27,690 nt of DNA from CAYNCE01 sp964522515 (GCA_964522515.1 CAZFWC010000009.1:1-27690), one strand, 5' to 3'. Positions 7,927 to 14,248 are shown, counted from the first letter of the stretch. Numbers and translations: made by a program. The notes: generated by a model from the sequence alone, not told the origin.

Positions 7927-8115
7927 TTAACTAAAATATAAAAATACAATGTGTCGTATTTTTTCTGGTTGAAGAGGTAAAAAATTGTGTTTAACTGTGT
8001 TGGAAATTTTTATACAATCATCTTTTGGTTGTAAAAAAATTTCTGTTTTGTTTGGGAATTTAACAAGTATCCCGTTTCCTTCTGGGGATACTTCAACGCC
8101 ATTTATCAATTCCAT
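7927..8115 (-). CDS. Small protein of unknown function with its own promoter and terminator
   Basis: 62 residues (MELINGVEVSPEGNG...). I do not recognise it. It looks like a small soluble beta-rich protein (ILVKFPNKTEIFLQP), with one Cys and no membrane segment. The case that it is a real gene is strong. On the minus strand there is TTGACA-17 bases-TAAATT (8194 to 8166), then GAGGAG exactly 5 bases before the ATG, the open frame, and an intrinsic terminator 9 bases after the stop. It is the only gene in the window with a strong Shine-Dalgarno, so it is probably well translated. It lies antiparallel between nrdJ and cobO, and its -35 box overlaps the cobO start codon. A link to cobalamin or nucleotide metabolism is only a guess from position. 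Confidence 0.8.
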   Translation of the reverse strand: MELINGVEVSPEGNGILVKFPNKTEIFLQPKDDCIKISNTVKHNFLPLQPEKIRHIVFLYFS

Positions 8116-8120
8116 TTTTT

Positions 8121-8126
8121 CTCCTC
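8121..8126 (-). promoter_or_regulatory. Strong Shine-Dalgarno site of the 62-residue gene
   Basis: CTCCTC on + reads GAGGAG on the minus strand, 5 bases before the ATG at 8115. No other gene start in the window has a comparable site. Confidence 0.85.
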
Positions 8127-8165
8127 GTAAATTAATTTATTTTTAATGTGAGTTAGTTTAAAATA

Positions 8166-8194
8166 AATTTAGCACAGTATTATTTTTATGTCAA
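8166..8194 (-). promoter_or_regulatory. Promoter of the reverse-strand small gene
   Basis: On the minus strand: perfect -35 TTGACA (8194-8189), 17-base spacer, -10 TAAATT (8171-8166, four of six). The expected start near 8159 gives a leader of about 43 bases. The -35 overlaps codons 1-3 of cobO, so polymerase or a regulator bound here could interfere with cobO transcription. Confidence 0.65.
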
Positions 8195-8751
8195 GTTTCT
8201 CTCAAAATTTAATTTTTATTTACACAGGAAATGGAAAAGGTAAAACCTCTGCAAGTTTGGGTTTAGGTTTAAGAAGTTTAAGAGATAATAAAAAAGTTAT
8301 TTTAATACAATTTATAAAATCAAAAAAAGAATCAGGCGAAGTTAGTTTAAAAAAAGTTTTGCCAAAATTAGAAATAAAATGTTTTGGAAAAGGATTTGTT
8401 TTAAAAAAAAATAAAGAATATGAAATAGGGAATAAGGAAATTATTAAAAAAGGGATTGAATTTAGTAAAAAAATAATTAAATCTAAAAAATATTCTGTAA
8501 TTATTCTTGATGAAATATTTGTAGCTTTGGACTTGAAATTAATTACGATAAATGATATATTAGATATAATAAAATTATTTAAAATTAAATCAAGTAAAAA
8601 TAGTAAATCTAGTAAATTTAGTGTTTTGGTTTTGACTGGACGAAATTGTCCAAAAAGTTTGTACAAATCTGTTGATTTAGTTACTGAAATGAAAGAAATT
8701 AAACATCCATTTCAAAAAGGAATTCAAGCGATTAAAGGGATTGACTATTGA
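8188..8751 (+). CDS. cobO: ATP:corrinoid adenosyltransferase (CobO/CobA/BtuR family)
   Basis: Transfers the adenosyl group of ATP to the cobalt of reduced corrinoids, giving adenosylcobalamin. 187 residues, normal for the family. The family P-loop is TGNGKGKTSASLG (13-25), VIILDEIFVALD is the Walker-B-like strand, VLTGRNCPKSLYKSVDLVTEM the conserved C-terminal half, and KEIKHPFQKGIQAIKGID the diagnostic end. A Lys/Ser-rich stretch (KIKSSKNSKSSKF) is a lineage-specific insertion. With nrdJ nearby it most likely supplies that enzyme's cofactor from salvaged cobalamin; no other B12 synthesis gene is in view. No Shine-Dalgarno and no convincing + strand promoter were found; the gap is shared with the divergent gene. 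Confidence 0.93.
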   Translation: MSSFSQNLIFIYTGNGKGKTSASLGLGLRSLRDNKKVILIQFIKSKKESGEVSLKKVLPKLEIKCFGKGFVLKKNKEYEIGNKEIIKKGIEFSKKIIKSKKYSVIILDEIFVALDLKLITINDILDIIKLFKIKSSKNSKSSKFSVLVLTGRNCPKSLYKSVDLVTEMKEIKHPFQKGIQAIKGIDY

Positions 8752-8776
8752 GTTTAAATTTACTAAAATATATGAT
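8748..8776 (+). promoter_or_regulatory. tRNA-Tyr promoter
   Basis: -35 TTGAGT (8748-8753, overlapping the cobO stop), 17-base spacer, -10 TATGAT (8771-8776). The expected start near 8783 leaves about 35 bases of leader before the mature tRNA. tyrS downstream has no better promoter, so tRNA-Tyr and its synthetase are probably co-transcribed. Confidence 0.6.
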
Positions 8777-8817
8777 ATACTAATAACAGTATATTTTTTG
8801 TTTAAAAAATTTAATTC

Positions 8818-8902
8818 GGGTCGGTACTCAAGCGGTCAACGAGAGCAGACTGTAAATCTGCTGGTTTTACCTTCGCAAGTTCGAATCTTGCCCGGCCCAC
8901 CA
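8818..8902 (+). tRNA. tRNA-Tyr (anticodon GTA)
   Basis: 85 bases with encoded CCA (8900-8902). Acceptor stem GGGTCGG / CCGGCCC, anticodon stem-loop GCAGA-CTGTAAA-TCTGC giving GTA, a small variable arm GGT-TTT-ACC typical of bacterial tRNA-Tyr, and T arm GCAAG-TTCGAAT-CTTGC. It lies directly upstream of the matching synthetase gene. Confidence 0.96.
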
Positions 8903-8904
8903 TT

Positions 8905-8995
8905 TTTCGCCACCGTGCTTCGCCATAGCGACTACGCGACGGCAAGAGGCTACAAATGGCACGGCCTTCGTAGCCTTGGCGAAGAAAGGCACAGA
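8905..8995. repeat. Compound GC-rich palindrome between tRNA-Tyr and tyrS
   Basis: CTTCGCCA (8918-8925) pairs with TGGCGAAG (8977-8984). Nested inside, GGCTAC (8948-8953) pairs with GTAGCC (8970-8975). Same GC-rich vocabulary as the other clusters (CTTCGCC, GTAGCC, GGCGAAG). It forms most of the spacer between the tRNA 3' end and the tyrS ATG and may help 3' processing of the tRNA; that role is inference. Confidence 0.65.
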
Positions 8996-9013
8996 CAAAA
9001 TTTTAAAAAAAAT

Positions 9014-10264
9014 ATGAATATTTTACAAGATTTAAAATACAGAGGATTGATTTATCAAATGACTGATGAAAATGATTTACAAAAGAGACTTGAGCAAGGT
9101 CAAGTTATTTTGTACTGTGGTTTTGATCCTTCAGCTGACAGTTTGCAATTAGGAAATTTATTGCAAATTTTAATTTTAAAAAGATTTCAAAACGCTGGTC
9201 ACAAACCAATTGCTTTGGTTGGCGGAGCAACAGGTTTAATTGGAGATCCAAGCGGAAAAGCTGAAGAAAGAAAATTAAATTCTGAAAAAATTGTTAAAGC
9301 TTGGAGCAAAAAATTAAAAAAACAATTAGAAAAATTTTTATATTTTAAAGGAAATAATAAAGCTCAAATAGTAAATAATTATGAATGGCTAAATAAAATT
9401 AAAATTATTGAATACTTGCGCGACATTGGAAAAAATTTTTCAATTAATGAAATGCTTGCAAAAGAATCAATGAAATCAAGATTAGAAAAAGGAATTTCTT
9501 TTACAGAATTTAATTATATGATTTTGCAGTCAATTGATTTTTTAGAATTATATAAAAATTATAATTGTGAATTGCAAATTGGCGGAAGCGACCAGTGGGG
9601 AAATATTACAACTGGCGCGGATTTAATTAGAAAAGTTTTAAATAAAAAAGCATTTGCTTTAACTGCGCCATTAATTACAAAATCAGATGGAACAAAATTT
9701 GGAAAAACAGAATCAGGAACAATTTGGTTAGATTCAGAAAAAACTTCAGCGTATGAATTTTATCAATTTTGGATTAACACAATTGACGCAGATGTAATTA
9801 AATTTATTAAAGCTTTTACTTTTTTAGAAAAAAATGAAATTGAGAAATTAGAGCAAGAAGTTAAAAATAATCCAGAGAAAAGAATTGCGCAAAAAAAATT
9901 AGCTCAAATAATGACAAAGTTAGTCCACGGAGAAAAAGAAGTTAAAAAATCTGAAAAAATTTCACAGATATTGTTTAAAGGAGATATTAAAAAATTGCGA
10001 GAAAATGAAATTGAGCAGACCTTTAAAAATATTCCGTCTTTTGAAAATAACCAAACAAATTCAAGTTTAATTGATTTATTAGTTAGCACAAAAATTATTT
10101 TTTCAAAAAGACAAGCAAGAGAAGATGTTGAAAACGGAGCTGTTTACATAAATGGAGAAAAATGCAATAATTTAGAAAAACAAATTAGCAAAGATGATTT
10201 TTTGTGTAAAAAATATTTGATTATTAGAAAAGGCAAGAAAAAATATTATTTAATTAAGTGGTAA
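9014..10264 (+). CDS. tyrS: Tyrosyl-tRNA synthetase
   Basis: Class I aminoacyl-tRNA synthetase charging tRNA-Tyr. 416 residues from ATG 9014. The frame stays open upstream to about 8741, but that part covers the tRNA-Tyr gene and a repeat, so it is not coding. The start MNILQDLKYRGLIYQ is the family's usual N-terminus. The tyrosine pocket shows YCGFDPSADS (34-43), GGATGLIGDPSGK and GGSDQWGNITTG. The KMSKS-equivalent is KFGKT in SDGTKFGKTESGT. An S4 RNA-binding domain ends the protein (FSKRQAREDVENGAVYINGEKC region). The HIGH motif reads QLGN (45-48) rather than HLGH, which is unusual. No Shine-Dalgarno. It follows tRNA-Tyr by about 110 bases. Confidence 0.96.
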   Translation: MNILQDLKYRGLIYQMTDENDLQKRLEQGQVILYCGFDPSADSLQLGNLLQILILKRFQNAGHKPIALVGGATGLIGDPSGKAEERKLNSEKIVKAWSKKLKKQLEKFLYFKGNNKAQIVNNYEWLNKIKIIEYLRDIGKNFSINEMLAKESMKSRLEKGISFTEFNYMILQSIDFLELYKNYNCELQIGGSDQWGNITTGADLIRKVLNKKAFALTAPLITKSDGTKFGKTESGTIWLDSEKTSAYEFYQFWINTIDADVIKFIKAFTFLEKNEIEKLEQEVKNNPEKRIAQKKLAQIMTKLVHGEKEVKKSEKISQILFKGDIKKLRENEIEQTFKNIPSFENNQTNSSLIDLLVSTKIIFSKRQAREDVENGAVYINGEKCNNLEKQISKDDFLCKKYLIIRKGKKKYYLIKW

Positions 10265-10351
10265 AATAGGATATTAAAATAATCTGAATTTTAAAATTAA
10301 TTCATTAAAAATTTTTTTAAAATTATAAATTATAAATTTAAAATTAAATTT

Positions 10352-10428
10352 GCCGACTTAGCTCAGCTGGTTAGAGCGACAGTTTTGTAAACTGTAGGTC
10401 CAGGGTTCGAATCCCTGAGTCGGCTCCA
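10352..10428 (+). tRNA. tRNA-Thr (anticodon TGT)
   Basis: 77 bases with encoded CCA. Acceptor GCCGACT / AGTCGGC, D arm GCTC-AGCTGGTTA-GAGC, anticodon stem-loop ACAGT-TTTGTAA-ACTGT giving TGT, T arm CAGGG-TTCGAAT-CCCTG, discriminator T. Confidence 0.97.
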
Positions 10429-10448
10429 GTTAAAATAATTAATTTAAT

Positions 10449-10498
10449 ATCCGCGTGAATCTGCGAAAAGCTAGCGAGACGATCCGCGTGAATCTGCG
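10449..10498. repeat. 17-bp direct repeat before rpmG
   Basis: ATCCGCGTGAATCTGCG occurs at 10449-10465 and again at 10482-10498, 33 bases apart start to start, with AAAAGCTAGCGAGACG between. GC-richer than its surroundings. The second copy ends 4 bases before the rpmG ATG. Confidence 0.85.
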
Positions 10499-10502
10499 TT
10501 TT

Positions 10503-10673
10503 ATGGCTACTAAATACAAAGAAAAACTTATTGGTTTAGAATGTTCTGAGTGTCACAGAATAAATTATTATTCTTCAAAAAATAAAAAAACCATTAAAGA
10601 AAAATTAGAATTAAAAAAGTATTGTAAGTTTTGTAAACAACATACTTTACACAAAGAGACCAAGGTAAAATAA
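10503..10673 (+). CDS. rpmG: Ribosomal protein L33 (bL33), zinc-binding form
   Basis: 56 residues of the large ribosomal subunit. It has the family pattern LECSECHRINYYSSKNKK...LKKYCKFCKQHTLHKETK with two CxxC pairs, so it is the zinc-binding version. The start at 10503 (MATKYKEKL) gives the standard length; an upstream in-frame ATG at 10455 lies in the direct-repeat region and was rejected. It is flanked by tRNA-Thr and tRNA-Trp, the arrangement that precedes secE-nusG in many bacteria, but secE does not follow here. The last codons form one arm of a hairpin. Confidence 0.95.
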   Translation: MATKYKEKLIGLECSECHRINYYSSKNKKTIKEKLELKKYCKFCKQHTLHKETKVK

Positions 10674-10686
10674 TCCTTGGTTTCTT
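10656..10686 (+). terminator. Hairpin overlapping the rpmG stop codon (weak terminator or processing signal)
   Basis: GAGACCAAGG (10656-10665) pairs with CCTTGGTTTC (10675-10684) over ten positions (one G-T) around a 9-base loop that holds the stop codon. The T run after it is short (TTTCTT), so termination may be partial, letting transcription enter tRNA-Trp 6 bases on. Confidence 0.5.
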
Positions 10687-10691
10687 AAAAT

Positions 10692-10765
10692 GGGCGTGTC
10701 GGTTAATGGTAAACCACAGGTTTCCAAAACCTGAACTGGGGGTCCGATTCCCTCCACGCCTGCCA
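10692..10765 (+). tRNA. tRNA-Trp (anticodon CCA)
   Basis: 74 bases with encoded CCA (10763-10765). Acceptor GGGCGTG / CACGCCT with a G-T first pair, anticodon stem-loop CAGGT-TTCCAAA-ACCTG giving CCA, T arm GGGGG-TCCGATT-CCCTC, discriminator G. Confidence 0.95.
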
Positions 10766-10769
10766 AAAT

Positions 10770-10801
10770 TCAACTTTTAAAAAAGTTGATTTTTATTTTT
10801 T
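10770..10801 (+). terminator. Intrinsic terminator after tRNA-Trp
   Basis: TCAACTTT (10770-10777) pairs with AAAGTTGA (10782-10789) around a 4-base loop, followed by a T-rich tail (TTTTTATTTTTTTT). It closes the tRNA/rpmG unit. Confidence 0.7.
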
Positions 10802-10810
10802 TTGATTTAA

Positions 10811-10819
10811 TGTTATAAT
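10811..10819 (+). promoter_or_regulatory. Extended -10 promoter giving a near-leaderless mRNA
   Basis: TGTTATAAT (10811-10819) is an exact extended -10 (TGN-TATAAT). There is no good -35 at the right distance. The ATG at 10829 is 9 bases downstream of the -10, so the leader should be only 2-4 bases. Confidence 0.65.
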
Positions 10820-10828
10820 TAATTCATC

Positions 10829-11155
10829 ATGACAAAAGACAAATGGCTAGATTTAAAAGATAAAGTTAAAGAAAGATTTGATGTTGAAAAAGAAGAAACA
10901 AACGCGTTTGAAGATGCGCCAAATTCAGTTTGCGAAACATTGTTTTTTACAAGTCCTTTTGGTAAAATAAAATTAGAATGGATTTCAAAACCAAAAGTTT
11001 TAAATGAAAAAACAGTTTATTCAAATCGAATTGGCAGTAATGTAAAAGTTGAAAAAATTTATTCTGAAAATGAAAGATCAGAATATATTAAAGCGTATAA
11101 ATTTGATATTGATGAGTGGGAAGAAATTAATTCGGATTCTTTTGATAATATCTAA
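10829..11155 (+). CDS. Small protein of unknown function
   Basis: 108 residues, soluble, charged, no membrane helix or signal peptide. I do not recognise the family. The N-terminus is a charged helix (DKWLDLKDKVKERFDVEKEE). The middle (ETLFFTSPFGKIKLEWISKPKVLNEKTVYSNRIG) is beta-rich, and the C-terminus is acidic. It sits after tRNA-Trp, where secE is found in many bacteria, but it has no transmembrane segment and is not SecE. It has an extended -10 promoter with no room for a leader. Being soluble with a beta sheet and an amphipathic helix, it could be a nucleic-acid or ligand-binding protein, but nothing in the sequence settles this. Confidence 0.75.
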   Translation: MTKDKWLDLKDKVKERFDVEKEETNAFEDAPNSVCETLFFTSPFGKIKLEWISKPKVLNEKTVYSNRIGSNVKVEKIYSENERSEYIKAYKFDIDEWEEINSDSFDNI

Positions 11156-11170
11156 TTAATTTTCAATAAT

Positions 11171-11259
11171 CAATTTTCAATTTTCAAACAATTTTCAAAT
11201 CTCAAAAATCAAATCTCAAAAAAAAATAATTTAAATAAAATTTTGGAAATTGGAAATTG
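11171..11259. repeat. AT-rich imperfect inverted repeat with tandem CAATTTTCAA units
   Basis: CAATTTTCAATTTTCAA (11171-11187) is nearly the inverse of TTGGAAATTGGAAATTG (11243-11259), matching at 15 of 17 positions. Between them lie more TTTTCAAA and AAATCTCAAA units. It fills the gap before the small membrane-protein gene and could fold into a long stem. Confidence 0.65.
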
Positions 11260-11281
11260 TATCTTGGAAATTTATAACTTT

Positions 11282-11608
11282 ATGTTTTTTAAAAAACAAA
11301 ACAAACAAGAATTTATTAAATGGGGAATTGCCACTGGATTTTTAGAATGCGTTTATGTATTTTTGGTTATTTTATTGTTCAATATTATTCAGAACAATAA
11401 TTCTAAAATGAATGAATTTTTAACTGGTGGATTATTTATGTTATTATTATTTGTAGTTAGTGTTTTGATTTCTGGATTATTGGTTTTTGGCAAGCCAGTT
11501 AGATTAGTGTTAGAAAAGAAAATCAGCCAAGCGTTAAATACTTTTTTTGTCTCCTTAGTTACGATTTTTGTTATTTTTGTTGTTGTGGGAATTATTTTAT
11601 TTGTTTAA
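11282..11608 (+). CDS. Small three-helix membrane protein of unknown function
   Basis: 108 residues from ATG 11282 (MFFKKQNKQEF). The frame extends back to an ATG at 11243, but that part is encoded by the inverted repeat. Three membrane helices are evident: about 14-35 (GFLECVYVFLVILLFNII), about 48-70 (GGLFMLLLFVVSVLISGLLVFG) and about 85-108. The loop holds GKPVRLVLEKKISQAL. No catalytic residues are visible. It precedes the zinc-ribbon fusion gene by 58 bases and may be co-transcribed. No family is recognised. Confidence 0.7.
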   Translation: MFFKKQNKQEFIKWGIATGFLECVYVFLVILLFNIIQNNNSKMNEFLTGGLFMLLLFVVSVLISGLLVFGKPVRLVLEKKISQALNTFFVSLVTIFVIFVVVGIILFV

Positions 11609-11625
11609 TCATATTTTAATAATTT

Positions 11626-11654
11626 TTTCTAGTTTCTAGTTTTCTGGTTTCTAG
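11626..11654 (+). repeat. Short tandem repeat TTTCTAG
   Basis: Four near-identical 7-base units (TTTCTAG, TTTCTAG, TTTCTGG, TTTCTAG) in the gap before the fusion-protein gene. The last bases of the window (CTAGTTTTCT, 27681-27690) match the same motif. Confidence 0.6.
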
Positions 11655-11666
11655 TTTATTAATTTT

Positions 11667-13424
11667 ATGCTTTGTCCAAAATGCGGATTTGAAAATCCAT
11701 CTAACGCAAAATATTGTCAAAAATGCGCTAATGTTTTTTCAAGCCAACAAAACACAAATTACAATTCAAATTCAAACATTCAAACAATGCCAAGAGAGCA
11801 TCAGGTTGAACAAAGGTCGTCAGAATCTTTACATTATCAAAATTTAGATGCCAATATTACGAGTTTTCCTAGTTTTAGATCACTTTTAAAAAGTACTTTT
11901 TCTTTAATCAAAAAAGGTTTTTGGAGATATGTATTGATTAATTTTTTAGGCACAGTAATAATTCCTTTAATTATATTACTCATATCTTATCTTGCCGTTA
12001 AGTTTTTAGACACGCCGTGGTTACTTGTTGTATTTTTATTTTTAATGTATTATTTCTTTTTTTGGAAATATTCAGTAATTGTAAATTTTACAGAAAGATT
12101 AGATAATAATGAAAACAAGATACCGTTCAAAAAGGGGTTTTCTTTTGCTTTAGGGCTTTGGGTTTTTGGTATTGTTTTTGGTTTTATATTAAATATTGGT
12201 TTTTTCTTATTAATAATTCCTGGAATATATTGGGGAATTAAATATTTTTTAACTCCTTATACTTATTGCTTGGAAGAAAAAAGAATTTTTAGAGCTTTTG
12301 GTTTAACTTCTGATTATACAAAAGGTTTTGTTTTTGCTTTATTATCTAGAGTTTTATTTTTTGTAGCTATATTTATCCTTGGAATTATAATTTTAGGAGC
12401 AATCATGATGTTTGCTTTACCTTTTGCAGGGCTGTCTATTGTTGGAGTAATAAGTAAATTAACACCAGAAAGCGTTAATGCTTTAGTTACATTTTTACCT
12501 CTTGTTTTGATTTTTGTATTTATTTATTTTGCAATTTTTACTTTGATAGAAATTTTTGGTTTTGTATATTTTTATAATATTTTTAATTCATTAAGAATAA
12601 TAAAAAAGAAAGCTTGGCAAGAAAATAGACAAGTAACAGATGGTTATACTTTTAAAAAGAAAATTTTAATTTTTTTGCCAGTTATTTTAATTATAGTTTT
12701 AATGGTTGTGACTGTTGTTCAAGGATTTAAACAAACTAAAAATATTGATACAAATTTACTAATTAATCAGCAAAAAAATGAAATTAATTTAGAAGATTCT
12801 AATTTTGATGATTTTAAAAATGAAAATTTGGAAGATAAATTTTTAGAAGAAGAACAATTTGAAAAACAAGAACAAAAAATATATTATAATTTAGATACTG
12901 CGACAGGCAGAGATGAAAAAAGAATCGCAGATATCAAACAGATTCAAATTGCGTTTGAAACTTATTATTTAGATAACAACAAATATCCACCGCACGATTC
13001 TTTAAGCATGAATCTTTTTAAACCATTTTGGACTTTTAATTGTTTAGATTCTGTAGACGGAGTGCTAAAATATGAATATTGTGAAAATCCGATTTTGAAT
13101 TCTTTCCCAAAAAATCCATCTCCTGGGGGTGAACAATACGCTTATGAATTGCGTGGTAATGGTTTATATTATATTATTACATTTGCATTAGAAAACGGGT
13201 TAGATAATTATGGACAAGGAAAATATTATGCAACGCCGAATGGTATTTTTTATCAAGGAGAATATGAAAGTAGTGTAGATTATGATAATGATAGGTTAAA
13301 TGATTATAAAGAAATAAATATTTGGTTTACAAATCCAAATAATCCCGACACAGACGGAGATGGTTATTTAGATGGTGACGAAGTTGAAAATGGGTATGAT
13401 CCGCTTGGACCGGGAAAATTATAA
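11667..13424 (+). CDS. Zinc-ribbon / polytopic membrane / pseudopilin-like / calcium-motif fusion protein
   Basis: 585 residues with an unusual layout. Residues 1-25 are a zinc ribbon (CPKCGFENPSNAKYCQKC). Six or so membrane helices follow (about 85-310), with the FALGLWVF...LLIIPGIYWGIKYFLTPY pattern of DUF975/glycerophosphodiester-like membrane domains, then one more helix (ILIFLPVILIIVLMVVTVV, about 331-350). The outer part has an acidic linker, a GspG-like pseudopilin segment (ATGRDEKRIADIKQIQIAFETYYLDNNKYPP, in two runs, about 412-442) and a closing calcium motif NPDTDGDGYLDGDE ending GPGKL. The zinc ribbon would be cytoplasmic and the pilin-like and calcium parts outside. The GspG-like globular domain without a pilin N-terminus implies reuse of that fold. 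Function is unknown; surface display or transport is likely. Confidence 0.75.
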   Translation: MLCPKCGFENPSNAKYCQKCANVFSSQQNTNYNSNSNIQTMPREHQVEQRSSESLHYQNLDANITSFPSFRSLLKSTFSLIKKGFWRYVLINFLGTVIIPLIILLISYLAVKFLDTPWLLVVFLFLMYYFFFWKYSVIVNFTERLDNNENKIPFKKGFSFALGLWVFGIVFGFILNIGFFLLIIPGIYWGIKYFLTPYTYCLEEKRIFRAFGLTSDYTKGFVFALLSRVLFFVAIFILGIIILGAIMMFALPFAGLSIVGVISKLTPESVNALVTFLPLVLIFVFIYFAIFTLIEIFGFVYFYNIFNSLRIIKKKAWQENRQVTDGYTFKKKILIFLPVILIIVLMVVTVVQGFKQTKNIDTNLLINQQKNEINLEDSNFDDFKNENLEDKFLEEEQFEKQEQKIYYNLDTATGRDEKRIADIKQIQIAFETYYLDNNKYPPHDSLSMNLFKPFWTFNCLDSVDGVLKYEYCENPILNSFPKNPSPGGEQYAYELRGNGLYYIITFALENGLDNYGQGKYYATPNGIFYQGEYESSVDYDNDRLNDYKEINIWFTNPNNPDTDGDGYLDGDEVENGYDPLGPGKL

Positions 13425-13453
13425 ATTATAAATATTTTATAAATTAACAAGAT

Positions 13454-13477
13454 GGCTCCACGCAGGAGCATGGAGCC
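13454..13477. repeat. GGCTCCA palindrome, copy 2
   Basis: GGCTCCA (13454-13460) / TGGAGCC (13471-13477) with a 10-base loop, in the same AAGATGGCTCCACGCAG...ATGGAGCCAAC context as the copy inside the gene at 927-2201. It ends 15 bases before the next ATG. Confidence 0.8.
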
Positions 13478-13492
13478 AACAATAAAAATTAT

Positions 13493-14248
13493 ATGACTAC
13501 ATTTTTTTGGATTGTTGGAATAATTTTATTTATTATTCTAATCTCAATTAGACAAATTAATCAATACCAACGCGGAGTAATGTTTAGCTTAGGAAAATAT
13601 ACTGGCACAAAATCTCCTGGCTGGAGAATTGTGTGGCCGATTTTTCAAATGATGCGAAAAGTTGATATAAGAGTTAAGGCGGTTGATGTGCCAAATCAAG
13701 AGGCAATTACTAAAGACAACATTTCGGTGACAATTAATGCTGTAATTTATTATAAAGTTTCAGATTCAGCAAAAGCAATTATTGAAGTTGAAAATTTTCG
13801 TCACGCTGTTTCACAATTAGCTCAAACCACAATGAGAAACGCGGCTGGCGAAGTTTCTTTAGATGAATTATTGTCAAATCGTGACCAAGTTTCACACAAA
13901 ATTCAAATGATAATTGATCAAGCAACTGATCCTTGGGGGATTAAAGTTGAAAATGTTGAATTAAAAGATGTAACTTTACCAGAAGATATGAAACGAACAA
14001 TTGCAAAACAAGCTGAAGCAGAAAGAGAAAAACGCGCGGTAATTATTAAAGCAGAAGGTGAAGTTATGGCAGCGGAAAATATGTCTAAAGCTGCTGACAC
14101 TTTAAATAAATCAGAAGGGGCTTTGCATTTGCGCACTTTGCAAACTTTAAATGATTTATCTTCAGATCAGTCAAACACAGTAGTTTTTGCAATTCCACTT
14201 GAAATTTTAAGAGCATTTGAAGGAATGAAGAAAAATAATTTAGATTAA
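13493..14248 (+). CDS. SPFH/band-7 domain protein (slipin/stomatin-like)
   Basis: 251 residues. One N-terminal membrane helix (FFWIVGIILFIILISI, 4-20) is followed by the SPFH domain: INQYQRGVMFSLGKYTGTKSPGWRIVWPIF, VDIRVKAVDVPNQEAITKDN, then NAVIYYKVSD and the Ala/Glu-rich helix KQAEAEREKRAVIIKAEGE. This is the usual stomatin/slipin order and length. Such proteins form oligomeric membrane scaffolds that organise or protect membrane proteins and often pair with a NfeD or membrane protease; no NfeD is in this window. The next gene starts 5 bases after its stop, so the two form an operon. A GGCTCCA palindrome lies just upstream, with no Shine-Dalgarno. Confidence 0.92.
   Translation: MTTFFWIVGIILFIILISIRQINQYQRGVMFSLGKYTGTKSPGWRIVWPIFQMMRKVDIRVKAVDVPNQEAITKDNISVTINAVIYYKVSDSAKAIIEVENFRHAVSQLAQTTMRNAAGEVSLDELLSNRDQVSHKIQMIIDQATDPWGIKVENVELKDVTLPEDMKRTIAKQAEAEREKRAVIIKAEGEVMAAENMSKAADTLNKSEGALHLRTLQTLNDLSSDQSNTVVFAIPLEILRAFEGMKKNNLD

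Noticed and set aside
8220..8666. 148-codon open frame on the minus strand opposite cobO
   Set aside because: It is the shadow of the cobO reading frame: low-complexity Phe/Leu/Ile/Ser content, no start signals, and cobO itself is a clear family match.
8741..9013. The tyrS frame is open for a further 91 codons upstream
   Set aside because: This part covers the tRNA-Tyr gene and a GC-rich palindrome, and the family's normal N-terminus begins at 9014.
10829..11155. SecE at the position following tRNA-Trp
   Set aside because: The protein has no transmembrane helix and none of the SecE pattern.
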